A DNA stretch of 64,000 nucleotides from Burkholderia sp. IMCC1007 (GCF_027257875.1 NZ_JAPVQY010000006.1:124001-188000); one strand, 5' to 3'. Shown: positions 51,379 through 60,446, numbered from the stretch's first letter. The notes: generated from the letters alone by a model not told the origin. Program-made: numbers and translations.

Positions 51379-52412
51379 CGCGAATTGGTCGACTTCTCTT
51401 TGTAGTGGCGGGCGTGTGCGCCTGTTCGATAACGTTCTCCGGGGAACCAACCATGACGAATCCCTTGCTGTCCAAGTCGCGCCCGTGGTGCGTCGGTCGC
51501 TTCGTGTTCGACCGGCCAGTGGCAAGCGAAATCACGAATCAACGATACGAGTTTTGGGGAGATACGTTGGAGACGCAGTACGACGTATCGCCTGTCGTCT
51601 ATCACACCACGGTTGATGGCTTGGAAAGGGAATTGCGCACAAAGCGCCGCTTTAATCCTGCGAATCCAGAAGATAAAGCAGGCCATATTTGGCTTGAGAC
51701 CGCACTTTCCCCCACACAAATGTCAAAAGTTTTTTCTTATCAAGAAGGGGTAGCAAAAGCGGTGAAATTGCCATTCAAGACAGAGGGTTATATTTACGAA
51801 AACAACACCTTGTTCCATACAACTGGATCAATTGGCTCAGGTGGTTTGGACAAGTTTGAGCCTGTGTACACCGATCTCTATCGGCGTATCAAAGCGCGCG
51901 ATAACTGGTCGGTACCGACCGAATCGGGATTCTGCTTCGACGGCGGAATTGCCGCGGGCTCGTCAACGTATACCGAGGAAGTGAGCCAGTCGATTGCGCT
52001 GATGCCCGGACGGCCAGCGCTGCTCGTCATTAAGATGCGAGATTCAGTCAACGCGGATCAGAAAGAATCACTGACCAAGACGTTGCCCGCCCTGCGCGCG
52101 CAGATGGATCGCGTGTCGAGCGGCAGCTACCGAATCCTGCGACAAGGCAAACGCACGGTGGCCGGGATGGACGCCGAGGAAGTCCTGTTCGCGCTGAAGG
52201 AAGGCGACATCACGTCCTATCGCTTCTACCTGCTCGCGCCAGGCGATCCGAGCACGCTGGCGAAACCTCATACGGCTATTCAGTTGCTGCTCGGTGCGAG
52301 CAGCCCCGACTTGAAGCCGGACGAAGCGACGTCACCGGTCGATGAGGCCGGCGCGCTGCAAACGTGGGAGACGCTGCTGAACAGCCTGCGCCTGCGGCCG
52401 GGCGCGGTCTGA
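51372..52412 (+). CDS. T6SS immunity lipoprotein, Tli4-like
   Basis: A 346-residue protein predicted to protect against the adjacent lipase effector in the periplasm. The N-terminus MLTRIGRLLFVVAGVCACS is a signal with a lipobox-like Cys. KSRPWCVGRFVFDRPVASEI begins the Tli4-type domain, and a second domain has ESGFCFDGGIAAG and RDSVNADQKESL. Its ATG overlaps the effector's end (ATGCTGA), so translation of the two is coupled. The first third is AT-rich like the effector interior, a sign of transfer. The immunity gene is intact even though the effector is frameshifted. The Tli4 assignment is by sequence pattern and context. Confidence 0.82.
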   Translation: MLTRIGRLLFVVAGVCACSITFSGEPTMTNPLLSKSRPWCVGRFVFDRPVASEITNQRYEFWGDTLETQYDVSPVVYHTTVDGLERELRTKRRFNPANPEDKAGHIWLETALSPTQMSKVFSYQEGVAKAVKLPFKTEGYIYENNTLFHTTGSIGSGGLDKFEPVYTDLYRRIKARDNWSVPTESGFCFDGGIAAGSSTYTEEVSQSIALMPGRPALLVIKMRDSVNADQKESLTKTLPALRAQMDRVSSGSYRILRQGKRTVAGMDAEEVLFALKEGDITSYRFYLLAPGDPSTLAKPHTAIQLLLGASSPDLKPDEATSPVDEAGALQTWETLLNSLRLRPGAV

Positions 52413-52423
52413 GCGGAGCCGAC

Positions 52424-52711
52424 ATGCGACGTTACGACATCGTGAAGGGCGACACGACGACGGTCGGCGGTATTGTGCAAGGCGGCGATGGCGCCGATTT
52501 GATCGGAGGTCGAGAGCAAGCTTACGAGCACGATCCGGTGTGGTGCCCCGTCTGCAAGACATTGGGCAAGATCGCGTGCGCCGGCCCACGGATTTCCACC
52601 ACCGGGCCGGACGGGCGAGAAGCGGCATTGAGTGACGATCTCTGCATGTGCGCGTGTCCCACCCCACCGAAACTGGTGGCGTCGCAGTCGGTGTCGTACA
52701 TCGATGTCTGA
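52424..52711 (+). CDS. PAAR-domain T6SS spike-tip protein
   Basis: A 95-residue protein: MRRYDIVKGDTTTVGGIVQG, then VWCPVCKTLGKIACAGPRIS and DLCMCACPTPPKLVASQS. The Gly-rich start, the central GKIAC and three Cys clusters (probably Zn-binding) are those of PAAR-repeat caps that sharpen VgrG. It starts 11 bases after the immunity gene and carries no effector extension of its own. Its end overlaps the start of the truncated gene at 52704. Confidence 0.88.
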   Translation: MRRYDIVKGDTTTVGGIVQGGDGADLIGGREQAYEHDPVWCPVCKTLGKIACAGPRISTTGPDGREAALSDDLCMCACPTPPKLVASQSVSYIDV

Positions 52712-52910
52712 ACCGAGGAAACGCGTTCCGGTAAATACACCGGATCCGAACTTCGCGATGACGATTCCACATTTCCTCGAACCCAGCGGGATTGCTTTGC
52801 CTGATGGGCGGCTTTTCTCCAAGGAACGCGAGTTAAACGTGTTTGGTGATCCGCTCGACACGCAGGACGTCTTCAACCTCGCGATCACGCTCGCCGCCCT
52901 TCCCGTCCTC
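52704..52910 (+). pseudogene. 5' remnant of a T6SS-linked gene, cut off at the porin
   Basis: Begins MSEPRKRVPVNTPDPNFAMT, overlapping the PAAR stop by 8 bases, and continues through ALPDGRLFSKERELNVFGDP to ALPVL near 52910. Beyond that the same frame stays open to 53075, but it is then antisense to the last codons of the porin gene and no longer protein-like. The about 69 residues are thus probably the N-terminus of a longer effector or adaptor truncated by a recombination event exactly where the porin gene ends. No family recognised. Confidence 0.55.
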
Positions 52911-53958
52911 AGAACTTGTGCCGGATGCCGACGCGCACCGCGGTCTGCACGTTCGTATTCGACGATGCGCCCAATGCGGCCTCGGCCTGCGTCCCGAAGC
53001 CATGATCGTGCGCCAGCGTGCCGACCAGATAAACGTCCGTTCGTTTCGACAGGAAATAGTCGGCGCTCAGGATGAGCTGGTTCGCGCTGCCCACGTCGTT
53101 GTTGCGGGTCTGGTACTGCAACCCGCCGGCGAGCGACAGCGCCGGCGTCAGCTGATAGCTCGCGCCGCCCTCGAACGTCGTCGCGCGGGCCTTGTCGCCG
53201 CTCGACAGCCGCACGTCGGTGACATAGCCGAACACGCGGGCCTTGCCGATGTTGTACGCGGCGCCCGCGGCATATTCGACCGAATTGGCGGTAGCCGTCG
53301 CGTTATGGATCGACATGTACGCGAGTGCCGCGCTGAGCGGCCCGTTCGCATAGCTCACGTAGAAATTGCTGGAACTGTCCCGGCCCAACGACCCCGCGAC
53401 GTTACCGAAGCCGTACATCGCGCCGAACGTAAAGCCGCCGATCGTCGGCGACTCGTACTTCACCGCATTGTTGACGAGATCGCCCCACACGCGGTTATCG
53501 AGCGCGTAACCGCCCGATGCGTAGGTCGGCAGGCTCCAGCCCATCAGGCCGGCCGGCGTATTCGCGGCGATCGCATAGGCCGGGAAGTAGTAGCCGATGA
53601 AATCGTACTGACGGCCGAGCGTCACCGTGCCCCAGTTGCCGGCCAGGCCGACGAACGATTGCAGGCCGAACTCCGCGCCGCCTGCCAGCAACTTGCCGGT
53701 GCCGACGTCGAACGCGCTTTCGAGGGTAAAGATCGCCTTCATGCCGCCGCCGAGATCCTCGCTGCCGCGCATGCCCCAGCGGCTCGATTGCGCGACCCCT
53801 GACTGAAACTGAATCGACGCGCCCTTGCCCGACGAATCGTTGACGTGATTGGTATAGGTCACGCCGGCGTCGATCAGGCCGTAAAGCGTGACGGACGATT
53901 GCGCCCAGGCCGCGCCGCAGACCAATGTCGACGAGACGGCAAGCACGAGTTTTTTCAT
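52909..53958 (-). CDS. Gram-negative porin (Burkholderiales OmpC-like, Porin_4)
   Basis: Outer-membrane general porin of 349 residues: signal MKKLVLAVSSTLVCGAAWAQ, mature start SSVTLYGLIDAGVTYTNHV, SRWGMRGSEDLGGGMKAIFT, many alternating amphipathic strands and a C-terminal Phe (VGIRHKF) needed for barrel insertion. This type forms trimeric 16-strand pores in Burkholderia. It is the last gene in the direction of the betaine transport operon but separated from it by 155 bases. RBS AGAGGAG precedes the start. Confidence 0.96.
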   Translation of the reverse strand: MKKLVLAVSSTLVCGAAWAQSSVTLYGLIDAGVTYTNHVNDSSGKGASIQFQSGVAQSSRWGMRGSEDLGGGMKAIFTLESAFDVGTGKLLAGGAEFGLQSFVGLAGNWGTVTLGRQYDFIGYYFPAYAIAANTPAGLMGWSLPTYASGGYALDNRVWGDLVNNAVKYESPTIGGFTFGAMYGFGNVAGSLGRDSSSNFYVSYANGPLSAALAYMSIHNATATANSVEYAAGAAYNIGKARVFGYVTDVRLSSGDKARATTFEGGASYQLTPALSLAGGLQYQTRNNDVGSANQLILSADYFLSKRTDVYLVGTLAHDHGFGTQAEAALGASSNTNVQTAVRVGIRHKF

Positions 53959-54113
53959 TCTGGACTCCTCTATTATTGACTGATGAAACGGGAATTTTTC
54001 CGAACCTGTTTCGAGCCGGCAGAGCGCGGCTGCCGGGTGGGATCCGCCGCCCGCCGGCGCGACGGCATTGCGGGGTCGCCGCGCATGCGCGAACGACTGC
54101 GCAACGCTCGATC

Positions 54114-55058
54114 TCAGCTAGCTTCCACGAAACGGCGCACGTAATCGTTGGCAGGCGCGCTGCGAATCTCGTCCGGCGTGCCGACCTGGATGACGACGCC
54201 GTCCTTCATGATCGCGATCCGCGAACCGATCTTCATCGCCTCGTCGAGATCGTGCGTGATGAACACGATCGTCCGCTTCAGTTCGGCCTGCATTTCCAGC
54301 AGGATGTCCTGCATTTCGCTGCGAATCAGCGGATCCAGCGCGCTGAACGCCTCGTCCATCAGCAGCACGTCGGGCTCGGAGACGAGCGCCCGCGCCAGCC
54401 CGACCCGTTGTCGCATGCCGCCCGACAGTTCATCCGGGTACTTGCGCTCGTATCCCTTGAGCCCGAGCCGGCCGTTGATCCAGTCGCGCGCAACCTTGTC
54501 GGATTCCGCTTTGGCGTCGCCGCGGATCCAGCGACCGAACACCACGTTCTCGAGCACCGTCTTGTGCGGCAGGAGCGCAAAGCTCTGAAACACCATGCCG
54601 ATGTGACGGCGCCGCATCTCGCGCAGTGCGTGCGAGCCGAGACGCAGAACGTCGGTGCCGCGGAACAGCAATTCGCCGGAATTGGGCTCGATGAGCCGGT
54701 TGAAATGACGCACGAGCGTCGATTTCCCCGATCCGGACAGCCCCATGATCACGAAGATCTCGCCTTCACGAATCGACAGCGACACGTCGCGCACGGCAAC
54801 GTTGCAACCGGTCTGCTGAAGAATGTCGTCTTTCGGCATGCCGGTTCGCGCCATCGCGAGCGCCTCGTCGACGCGTCCACGGTGCGGGCTGAAAACCTTG
54901 TACAGGTGGCGCAGCTCGAGTATCGGCACGTCGGTCGTGCGGCCGGCTGTGCCGGGAGCGGTGCCTGATGCGCGTCGAGCCACGGTTTGCCCGTGCGAGA
55001 CGGCGGCCGAATCGTCGTCGAGCGACGCTCGGGTATTGCGAAGCGTAGAAGATTTCAT
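54114..55058 (-). CDS. Glycine betaine/proline-type ABC transporter ATPase (ProV/OpuAA-like, without CBS domains)
   Basis: A 314-residue ATPase. An N-terminal extension of about 45 residues ([19 protein letters not shown]) precedes [12 protein letters not shown]. Walker [10 protein letters not shown] is near 110, the Q-loop FQSFALLPH, the signature [15 protein letters not shown] and Walker [16 protein letters not shown] follow. The regulatory tandem CBS domains that end E. coli ProV are absent: the protein stops soon after [17 protein letters not shown]. It begins 4 bases after the permease gene. Without CBS modules, uptake is probably for catabolism rather than osmotic control. Confidence 0.94.
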   Translation of the reverse strand: MKSSTLRNTRASLDDDSAAVSHGQTVARRASGTAPGTAGRTTDVPILELRHLYKVFSPHRGRVDEALAMARTGMPKDDILQQTGCNVAVRDVSLSIREGEIFVIMGLSGSGKSTLVRHFNRLIEPNSGELLFRGTDVLRLGSHALREMRRRHIGMVFQSFALLPHKTVLENVVFGRWIRGDAKAESDKVARDWINGRLGLKGYERKYPDELSGGMRQRVGLARALVSEPDVLLMDEAFSALDPLIRSEMQDILLEMQAELKRTIVFITHDLDEAMKIGSRIAIMKDGVVIQVGTPDEIRSAPANDYVRRFVEAS

Positions 55059-55062
55059 GGCG

Positions 55063-55926
55063 TCACTTCCGAACTTGACGGCGGGCGCGCTTGCCCACGC
55101 CGAAAGACTGGGTAATCCGGTCGAACACGATCGCGAGTATCACGATGGCGGCGCCGGCCAGGATGCCCTGCCCCATATCGAGATTGTTGATACCGGACAG
55201 CACGTCCTCGCCAAGCCCGCGCGCACCGATCATCGATGCAATGACGACCATCGCGAGCGACATCATCACGGCCTGGTTGACGCCGGCCATGATCGACGGC
55301 ATCGCGAGCGGCAGCTCGACCGCGACCAGCTGCTGCCAGGACGTGGCACCGAACGAACGCGATGCCTCGATGACGTCCTCCGGCACCTGGCGCAAGCCCA
55401 GGTCGGTCAAGCGCACGAGCGGCGGGAGCGCGTAGATCATCGTGGCGAAGATCGCCGGCACGCGGCCGAGCCCGAACAGCATCACGACCGGAATCAGATA
55501 CACGAACGAAGGAAGCGTCTGCATCATGTCGAGCACGGGATTGCATACGCGCGCCAGAAACGGACTGCGGGAAATCGCAATTCCAGCGGGGACGCCGACG
55601 AGCGTCGTCAGGATCAGCGCGGTCAGCATGATCGCGCAGGTCGCCATCAGCTTGTCCCACAGCCCGAGGCAGCCGATTACGTAAGTCAGCGCCATCAGCA
55701 GCACCGCCAGTGCGAGACGGCGGGCGCCCGCCCACGCAACGACGCCGATGGCCGCAATGACCAGCGCAGGCGGCGTGGCCTTGAGCGCCGCTTCGACGGG
55801 ATTGAGTGCATAGAGCAGCAATACGGCGCTCACGTGATGAAACACGTCGCCGTAGCGCGCAACGACACCGGTAAAAAACCGGTTGATCGCATCGCCGAGG
55901 TCGAGCGAATAGAAGATACCGTTCAC
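55063..55926 (-). CDS. Glycine betaine/proline-type ABC transporter permease (ProW/OpuAB-like)
   Basis: A 287-residue membrane protein with about seven hydrophobic helices. The coupling loop region contains [20 protein letters not shown], and [20 protein letters not shown] and [20 protein letters not shown] are near-invariant stretches of this family. It lies between the receptor gene (128 bases upstream) and the ATPase gene. Confidence 0.95.
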   Translation of the reverse strand: MNGIFYSLDLGDAINRFFTGVVARYGDVFHHVSAVLLLYALNPVEAALKATPPALVIAAIGVVAWAGARRLALAVLLMALTYVIGCLGLWDKLMATCAIMLTALILTTLVGVPAGIAISRSPFLARVCNPVLDMMQTLPSFVYLIPVVMLFGLGRVPAIFATMIYALPPLVRLTDLGLRQVPEDVIEASRSFGATSWQQLVAVELPLAMPSIMAGVNQAVMMSLAMVVIASMIGARGLGEDVLSGINNLDMGQGILAGAAIVILAIVFDRITQSFGVGKRARRQVRK

Positions 55927-56054
55927 AGCAATTCCTTTGTCTTTCGGGCGGGGGCCACGGGGGGCAGCGCCCGCGGCATCGCATGCACGTCACGACGGCG
56001 GCCCCCGAGCGTTGTCTGCTTACGCCGCCGCGCACATAGCGGCGGCTTCGCGTG

Positions 56055-57119
56055 TCACTTCAGGCTGGCCGTCACTTTTTGGGCGGCCGCAGGCGGCGCC
56101 CACTGGGCGACGAGCGAAGGATTCGCCTTCAGGAAATCCACCGCGGCCTGACGCGGTTGCACCTTCTCCGTCGCCATCCGCGCAATGGAGCTGTTCAGCG
56201 CGCCGGTCGAGAACTGCACCTTCTCGAACACTGACATCAACGCCGGGTCGGAATCCGCGACCGAATTCGACACCACGACGCGCAGCGAGGTCGGCGGCGA
56301 AGCGGAGCCGCACGGATTCGAATCCTTGCTCCCGTTGATGGTCTTCCAGCAGGCTGCGTTGTACGCGGGCTCGTCGAGCTTGACGGCACGGAAACGACCG
56401 AGGATCGTCGACGGCTCCCAGTAATAGAACAGGATCGGCTTGCCGCGCGTGAAGGCCGATTCGATCGCGGCGTCGAGCGCAGGCCCCGAGCCCGGGTGGA
56501 AGTCCGCGTATGCGCCACCGATCTTGTACGCCTTCATCTTCTGCTCGGTGTCGGACTCGCACTGCCAGCCGATCGGGCAGTTGTACAAGCGGCCACGCGA
56601 CGGATCTTCCGGATCGGCGAATACCGATTTGTACCGCGGGAGATCCGCGACGCTCTTCAGGTCGGGCGCAAGCGGCTTGATGCCGCGTGCGGGGTCGCCC
56701 TTGATCACGTACTCGGGCACGTAATAGCCTTCGACGCTGCCGCCGTTGACGAGCGACCCGACGATCTTGACGCGCCCGTCCTGGACCGCCTTCTCATACG
56801 CCGGCGTACGACCGGCCCAATATTCGACCATCACGTTCAGGTCACCGGTCGTGATCGCCTGCAACGCGATCGCATTGGTCGCGCTCATCAGCTCGGTCTT
56901 GCAGCCGTAGCCCTTCTCGAGCACGTAGCGCACCACCTCGGTCATGAACTTGGCGCTGTCCCAGCCCATCTCGGCGAACTTGACCGGCTTGGCCGTCGAG
57001 CACCATGAGGACTGCGTAGTGTCTGCCGCATGCGCTTGAGAGCCTGCGAATGCTGCTGCGCCGATGCCGCATGCGACGAGCTTACGTACCGCCTTGACCT
57101 GGAAAATCCGTTCGAACAT
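56055..57119 (-). CDS. Glycine betaine-type ABC substrate-binding protein (OpuAC family)
   Basis: Periplasmic receptor of 354 residues. Start 57119 (MFERIFQVKAVRKLV) follows GGAGGAG; a signal with cleavage near SQAHAAD comes next. The mature protein has KFAEMGWDSAKFMTEVVRYV and GDLNVMVEYWAGRTP, with Trp/Tyr residues that could form the cation-pi box for a quaternary ammonium group. Cys pairs (YNCPIGWQC, AACWKTING...NPC) suggest disulfides. It lies downstream of the Rieske oxygenase gene by 130 bases, so uptake and demethylation of a betaine are probably linked. Confidence 0.94.
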   Translation of the reverse strand: MFERIFQVKAVRKLVACGIGAAAFAGSQAHAADTTQSSWCSTAKPVKFAEMGWDSAKFMTEVVRYVLEKGYGCKTELMSATNAIALQAITTGDLNVMVEYWAGRTPAYEKAVQDGRVKIVGSLVNGGSVEGYYVPEYVIKGDPARGIKPLAPDLKSVADLPRYKSVFADPEDPSRGRLYNCPIGWQCESDTEQKMKAYKIGGAYADFHPGSGPALDAAIESAFTRGKPILFYYWEPSTILGRFRAVKLDEPAYNAACWKTINGSKDSNPCGSASPPTSLRVVVSNSVADSDPALMSVFEKVQFSTGALNSSIARMATEKVQPRQAAVDFLKANPSLVAQWAPPAAAQKVTASLK

Positions 57120-57249
57120 GTTCTCCTCCGCCCGATGATTGATCTGGATGACCGGCTTCGCCGCGTGGATCCGCGGCACGGCCGGGTTGATGCTCACTGC
57201 TGGGTGTCCACCGCGTGCCGGCGCGGATCGACCCGTTCACGATCGCCGC

Positions 57250-58500
57250 TCATGCGGCATGAACCGGCAACATCGGGCGCGACTGTGCGAGGCCATCGCG
57301 CATCGCGCCGAGATACCAGTCGATGAAGGCCATCACGCCGCTCTCGACGAGCGGCGAATACTGCCCCGGTTCATAGCCGTTCGAGTTGATGCCGAGCTGG
57401 TTCGTCTCGACGAGCCGCTGATCCTGTTCGTTCGTCGCCTTCCATACCGCCGTCAGCGTGTCGAGGTCGTAGTCGACGCCTTCGACCGCGTCTTCGTGGA
57501 CGAGCCATTTCGTCGTGACCTGCGTCTCGCGCGGGCCGAGCGGCAGCAGCCGGAATGCGATCGCGTGATCGCCGAGCGCGTGATTCCATGTATTCGGGAA
57601 CCGCAGCAGGCGCAGCGAGCCGACGTCCTGCTCCGGCAGCGTGCCCATGACCCGGGTACAGGCCGGCTCGCCCGACATCGTGAACGACAGGCCGCGCTCC
57701 ATCGCGGCCCGGATCAGCCGGTATTCCGGCGCCTCCTCGACCGGCGCATACGGCAATCCGGCCGCGCCCCAGCGCGCTTCGTCGCGCGCGGTCTTCTCGG
57801 CGAACAGCACACCGTCGGCGCCGTAGCGCGGATCGGTCGGCCCGTCGTACTCGGAGATCGTCCGCAGCAGTTCGGGGTGGTTCGCGCTGCAGTGATAACA
57901 CTCGCGGTTGTTCTCGAGCACGAGCTTCCAGTTGCCCTTCTCGACGATGGTCGATTCGAACGCGACCTTGGCATGCTCGATGCCGTGCGGTGCGAGATAC
58001 GGCGTGACGCGCCGGCTGAACGACGCAAAGTCGTCGGGTTGGTCGGCGAGGCTGATGAAGACATAGCCGGCCACGACTTCGCAGGCGACCGGCTTCAATG
58101 CATGCTGCGACGCATCGAACGCATCGCCCATGTTGCCGGCGAATGCGAGCCTGCCGTCGAGCCCGTACGTCCACTGGTGATACGGGCAAGTCAGCATGCG
58201 CGACGAGCCGCGCTCGCCCGCGCAGATTCTCGAACCGCGATGTCGGCAGGTGTTGTAGAACGCCCGGATCCCGCCGTCGCGATCGCGGATGACGACGATC
58301 GACGATTCGCCGACCGTCAACGTGAACCAGTCTCCAGCGCGCTTGATCTCGCACGACAGCCCGGCGAACAGCCAGTGGCGCGCCCAGATCAACGCCATGT
58401 CGGCAGCAAAAAGTTCGGAATCCTTGTAGAACGCCTGGGGCAACGGGCGGCCGGGCACACAGTCGGCCAGCAGCGCGTTGAGCTTCTTCGAATCGAACAT
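57250..58500 (-). CDS. Rieske non-heme iron oxygenase alpha subunit, glycine betaine monooxygenase (GbcA)-like
   Basis: A 416-residue oxygenase. The Rieske [2Fe-2S] cluster is bound by Cys85/His87 (TCRHRGS) and Cys105/His108 (CPYHQW). The mononuclear iron site is in ENNRECYHCSANHPE with His203 and His208. The length, FYNTCRHRGSRIC and NWKLVLENNRECYHC match the GbcA/stachydrine-demethylase branch, which N-demethylates quaternary ammonium compounds. No reductase (GbcB-like) gene lies in the window; electrons must come from elsewhere. It is upstream of the betaine-type ABC genes on the same strand. Confidence 0.92.
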   Translation of the reverse strand: MFDSKKLNALLADCVPGRPLPQAFYKDSELFAADMALIWARHWLFAGLSCEIKRAGDWFTLTVGESSIVVIRDRDGGIRAFYNTCRHRGSRICAGERGSSRMLTCPYHQWTYGLDGRLAFAGNMGDAFDASQHALKPVACEVVAGYVFISLADQPDDFASFSRRVTPYLAPHGIEHAKVAFESTIVEKGNWKLVLENNRECYHCSANHPELLRTISEYDGPTDPRYGADGVLFAEKTARDEARWGAAGLPYAPVEEAPEYRLIRAAMERGLSFTMSGEPACTRVMGTLPEQDVGSLRLLRFPNTWNHALGDHAIAFRLLPLGPRETQVTTKWLVHEDAVEGVDYDLDTLTAVWKATNEQDQRLVETNQLGINSNGYEPGQYSPLVESGVMAFIDWYLGAMRDGLAQSRPMLPVHAA

Positions 58501-58633
58501 TGAACGTCCCGCACGTCAGTCGTTGCATGCCGTCGTTTCCGGCGACACGGCGACACCGGTGTGTCGTTGCAACCATTTCATGACGACATAAACGGCTCGA
58601 CAAATCACTATTTCTGGTTCGATGCATGACAAT

Positions 58634-58645
58634 TCACATGCAAAG
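58634..58645. promoter_or_regulatory. Shared 12-base motif TCACATGCAAAG (copy 1)
   Basis: Identical to 62225-62236. This copy lies 134 bases before the Rieske oxygenase start, the other 74 bases before the cupin start; both are in intergenic DNA upstream of minus-strand catabolic genes, so a common regulator is possible. Confidence 0.35.
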
Positions 58646-58890
58646 ATCGTCAGACGGCGCTGAGCCTTCTGCATCAAGGCAGGTGCGTGAACCGCGCGAA
58701 TCCGGTCGATGCATGCGGACGTCACCGGCTAGGTGTTAGTCCTTAAGCTGCGGCTTCCTTTTTTGGCGAACACGTTGGCCGAATCGACCGCGACGCGCCG
58801 TTGCTGCCGCGCATGCGTCGATGGCATACGGCGAATCGAGACGACGGAACGGAAGACGTGCGGGTCGATGCACGACCGCAAACGGGATGC

Positions 58891-58908
58891 TGTCGGCGAA
58901 CGCCGACA
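58891..58908. repeat. Perfect 18-base palindrome
   Basis: TGTCGGCG-AA-CGCCGACA: perfect 8-base arms with a 2-base centre, in non-coding DNA. Could be a protein-binding site; no function assigned. Confidence 0.4.
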
Positions 58909-59044
58909 CAACGCGCGTTGCATGCGCGGAAAGACGCGACGAAATCGCGAAAGGAGCGACGTCGCTGGATGGAACGACGAACGCGCCCGAGCGGGCGCGA
59001 CGTCGGTTGCGAGAAACCCGGCCACGCGCCGGGCACGTCCTCGC

Positions 59045-59068
59045 GGGGATCGTGTTACCTCGATCCCC
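59045..59068 (-). terminator. Hairpin downstream of the MFS gene
   Basis: GGGGATCG and CGATCCCC form a perfect 8-base stem with an 8-base loop, 10 bases beyond the MFS stop codon on the minus strand. No T run follows. Confidence 0.5.
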
Positions 59069-59078
59069 TGTTCACGAA

Positions 59079-60416
59079 TCAGGCGCCGCGCACGGGGGTG
59101 CCGTGAATCGCCGCGGATGACTGCTCTGCTTCACCCGAGCGCATATGGCGCGATGCCAGATAAAAATGCCACGCCGCCCAAAAGCCCGTCAGCGATACCA
59201 GCACAAGGACATATCGAAGCGACTCCGCGGGGTTCGCGATATGCGGCGCGATGGCGTCCGACAGAAACCCGACCGCTTGCGGCGCGATGACGAGATTCGC
59301 GACGTTCGTCACGAACACGATGATGCCGATGACCTGCCCGCGCATCGCCGCCGGCGTAAGGTTCTGCGCCATCGATGCGGACGGGCCGATATACACGTAG
59401 ATCGTCGGCACGAAGATCCACAACATCAGGTGCGTCACCGGCAGCGACGTGGACGCGTACGCGACCAGCGAAGGCACGGTGGCCAGTGCGGTCACGAGCG
59501 CGACGAGCCGCGCCTGCGAAAAGCTCGATGACGCGCGCGGCCGGCTCAGGACCAGGGCGGTGCCGAGCATCGCGAGCCCTCCGCCGATCCCGTGAATCGC
59601 ACCGAGAATCTCGCCGGCGTCGCCCACGCCGAGATGGAAACTCCGGACGAGGAACGACGGGGTCCACCACACGAGCCCCCAGCCCCAGAACGTCAGGACC
59701 GTGGTGCCGGCGATCGCGTGGAACAGCGCCTTGCTGCCGCGGATGTGACGCAGGGTATCCATCAGCCCCGCACGCGCGATCGCGCTTTCCGGCTTGTCGA
59801 ACACGCCGCGGCGCGGCTCGCTGAAGCCGAGCATCAGGATCGCCGCGAGCGGGATGCCGATGCAACCGAACACCAGCAGGACCGCACGCCAACCGTGATG
59901 CTCGGCGATCCATCCGCCGCCCGCCGAGCCCATCAGCGCGCCGACCGCAGCGCCGACGGAAAAGAGGCTCATCGCCGTACCGCGCATCGCCGGGGAAAAC
60001 TTGTCCGCGAGCAGGGAGACCGCGCACGGCATGCAACCGGCCTCGCCTATCCCGACGCCGATGCGCGACAGGAAGAACGTCAGCGCGCTGCTGCTCGCGC
60101 CGCACAGGACCGTGAAGCCCGACCAGACGGCCAGCGCGACGCTGATCATGCGCTTGCGGTTCACGCGGTCCGCGAGCAGGCCGAGCGGCACGCTCAGCGT
60201 GACGTAGAACAGCGCGATGGCCGTGCCGGTCAGGAACCCGACCTCACTGTCGGTCAGCCGGAATTCATGCTTGATGGGTTCGATCAAGGTCGACACCACA
60301 TAACGGTCGGCAATGTTGACCGTATAGACCAGCGTCAGCAGGAACAGCACCCACCATTTCGTGGCGCTTCGTTCGCTCGCCGCCGGGGCTGCTTGATACC
60401 GTGTCTCGCTCTTCAT
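59079..60416 (-). CDS. MFS transporter, spinster/YajR-like
   Basis: A 445-residue 12-helix transporter: VNIADRYVVSTLIEPIKHEF in the first helix region, DSEVGFLTGTAIALFYVTLS, then RVNRKRM and RIGVGIGEAGCMPCAVSLLA. This pattern (ADR in helix 1, GEAG in helix 4) is that of the spinster-like group often found in catabolic clusters. It follows the FAD oxidase gene by 30 bases on the same strand and probably imports that pathway's substrate. Specificity unknown. Confidence 0.93.
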   Translation of the reverse strand: MKSETRYQAAPAASERSATKWWVLFLLTLVYTVNIADRYVVSTLIEPIKHEFRLTDSEVGFLTGTAIALFYVTLSVPLGLLADRVNRKRMISVALAVWSGFTVLCGASSSALTFFLSRIGVGIGEAGCMPCAVSLLADKFSPAMRGTAMSLFSVGAAVGALMGSAGGGWIAEHHGWRAVLLVFGCIGIPLAAILMLGFSEPRRGVFDKPESAIARAGLMDTLRHIRGSKALFHAIAGTTVLTFWGWGLVWWTPSFLVRSFHLGVGDAGEILGAIHGIGGGLAMLGTALVLSRPRASSSFSQARLVALVTALATVPSLVAYASTSLPVTHLMLWIFVPTIYVYIGPSASMAQNLTPAAMRGQVIGIIVFVTNVANLVIAPQAVGFLSDAIAPHIANPAESLRYVLVLVSLTGFWAAWHFYLASRHMRSGEAEQSSAAIHGTPVRGA

Positions 60417-60446
60417 GTTTGTCTGATGTCTCGCTGTCGTATTCGG

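Larger units (their letters stand above)
58501..59078. other. Intergenic region (578 bases) upstream of the Rieske oxygenase gene
   Basis: Less GC-rich than the genes around it and without a convincing coding frame on either strand; frames of 70-100 codons here have no family match or ribosome site. It holds the motif at 58634, the palindrome at 58891 and the hairpin at 59045, and must include the promoter of the oxygenase/ABC genes. Confidence 0.6.

Noticed and set aside
46609..52910. Prophage tail module instead of T6SS
   Set aside because: VgrG is linked to PAAR, a lipase and a Tli4-like immunity protein, with no phage capsid, lysis or integrase genes.
58516..59025. Several frames of 70-100 codons on both strands of the gap upstream of the Rieske oxygenase gene
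   Set aside because: Mutually overlapping, no ribosome sites, no domain resemblance and codon use unlike neighbours.
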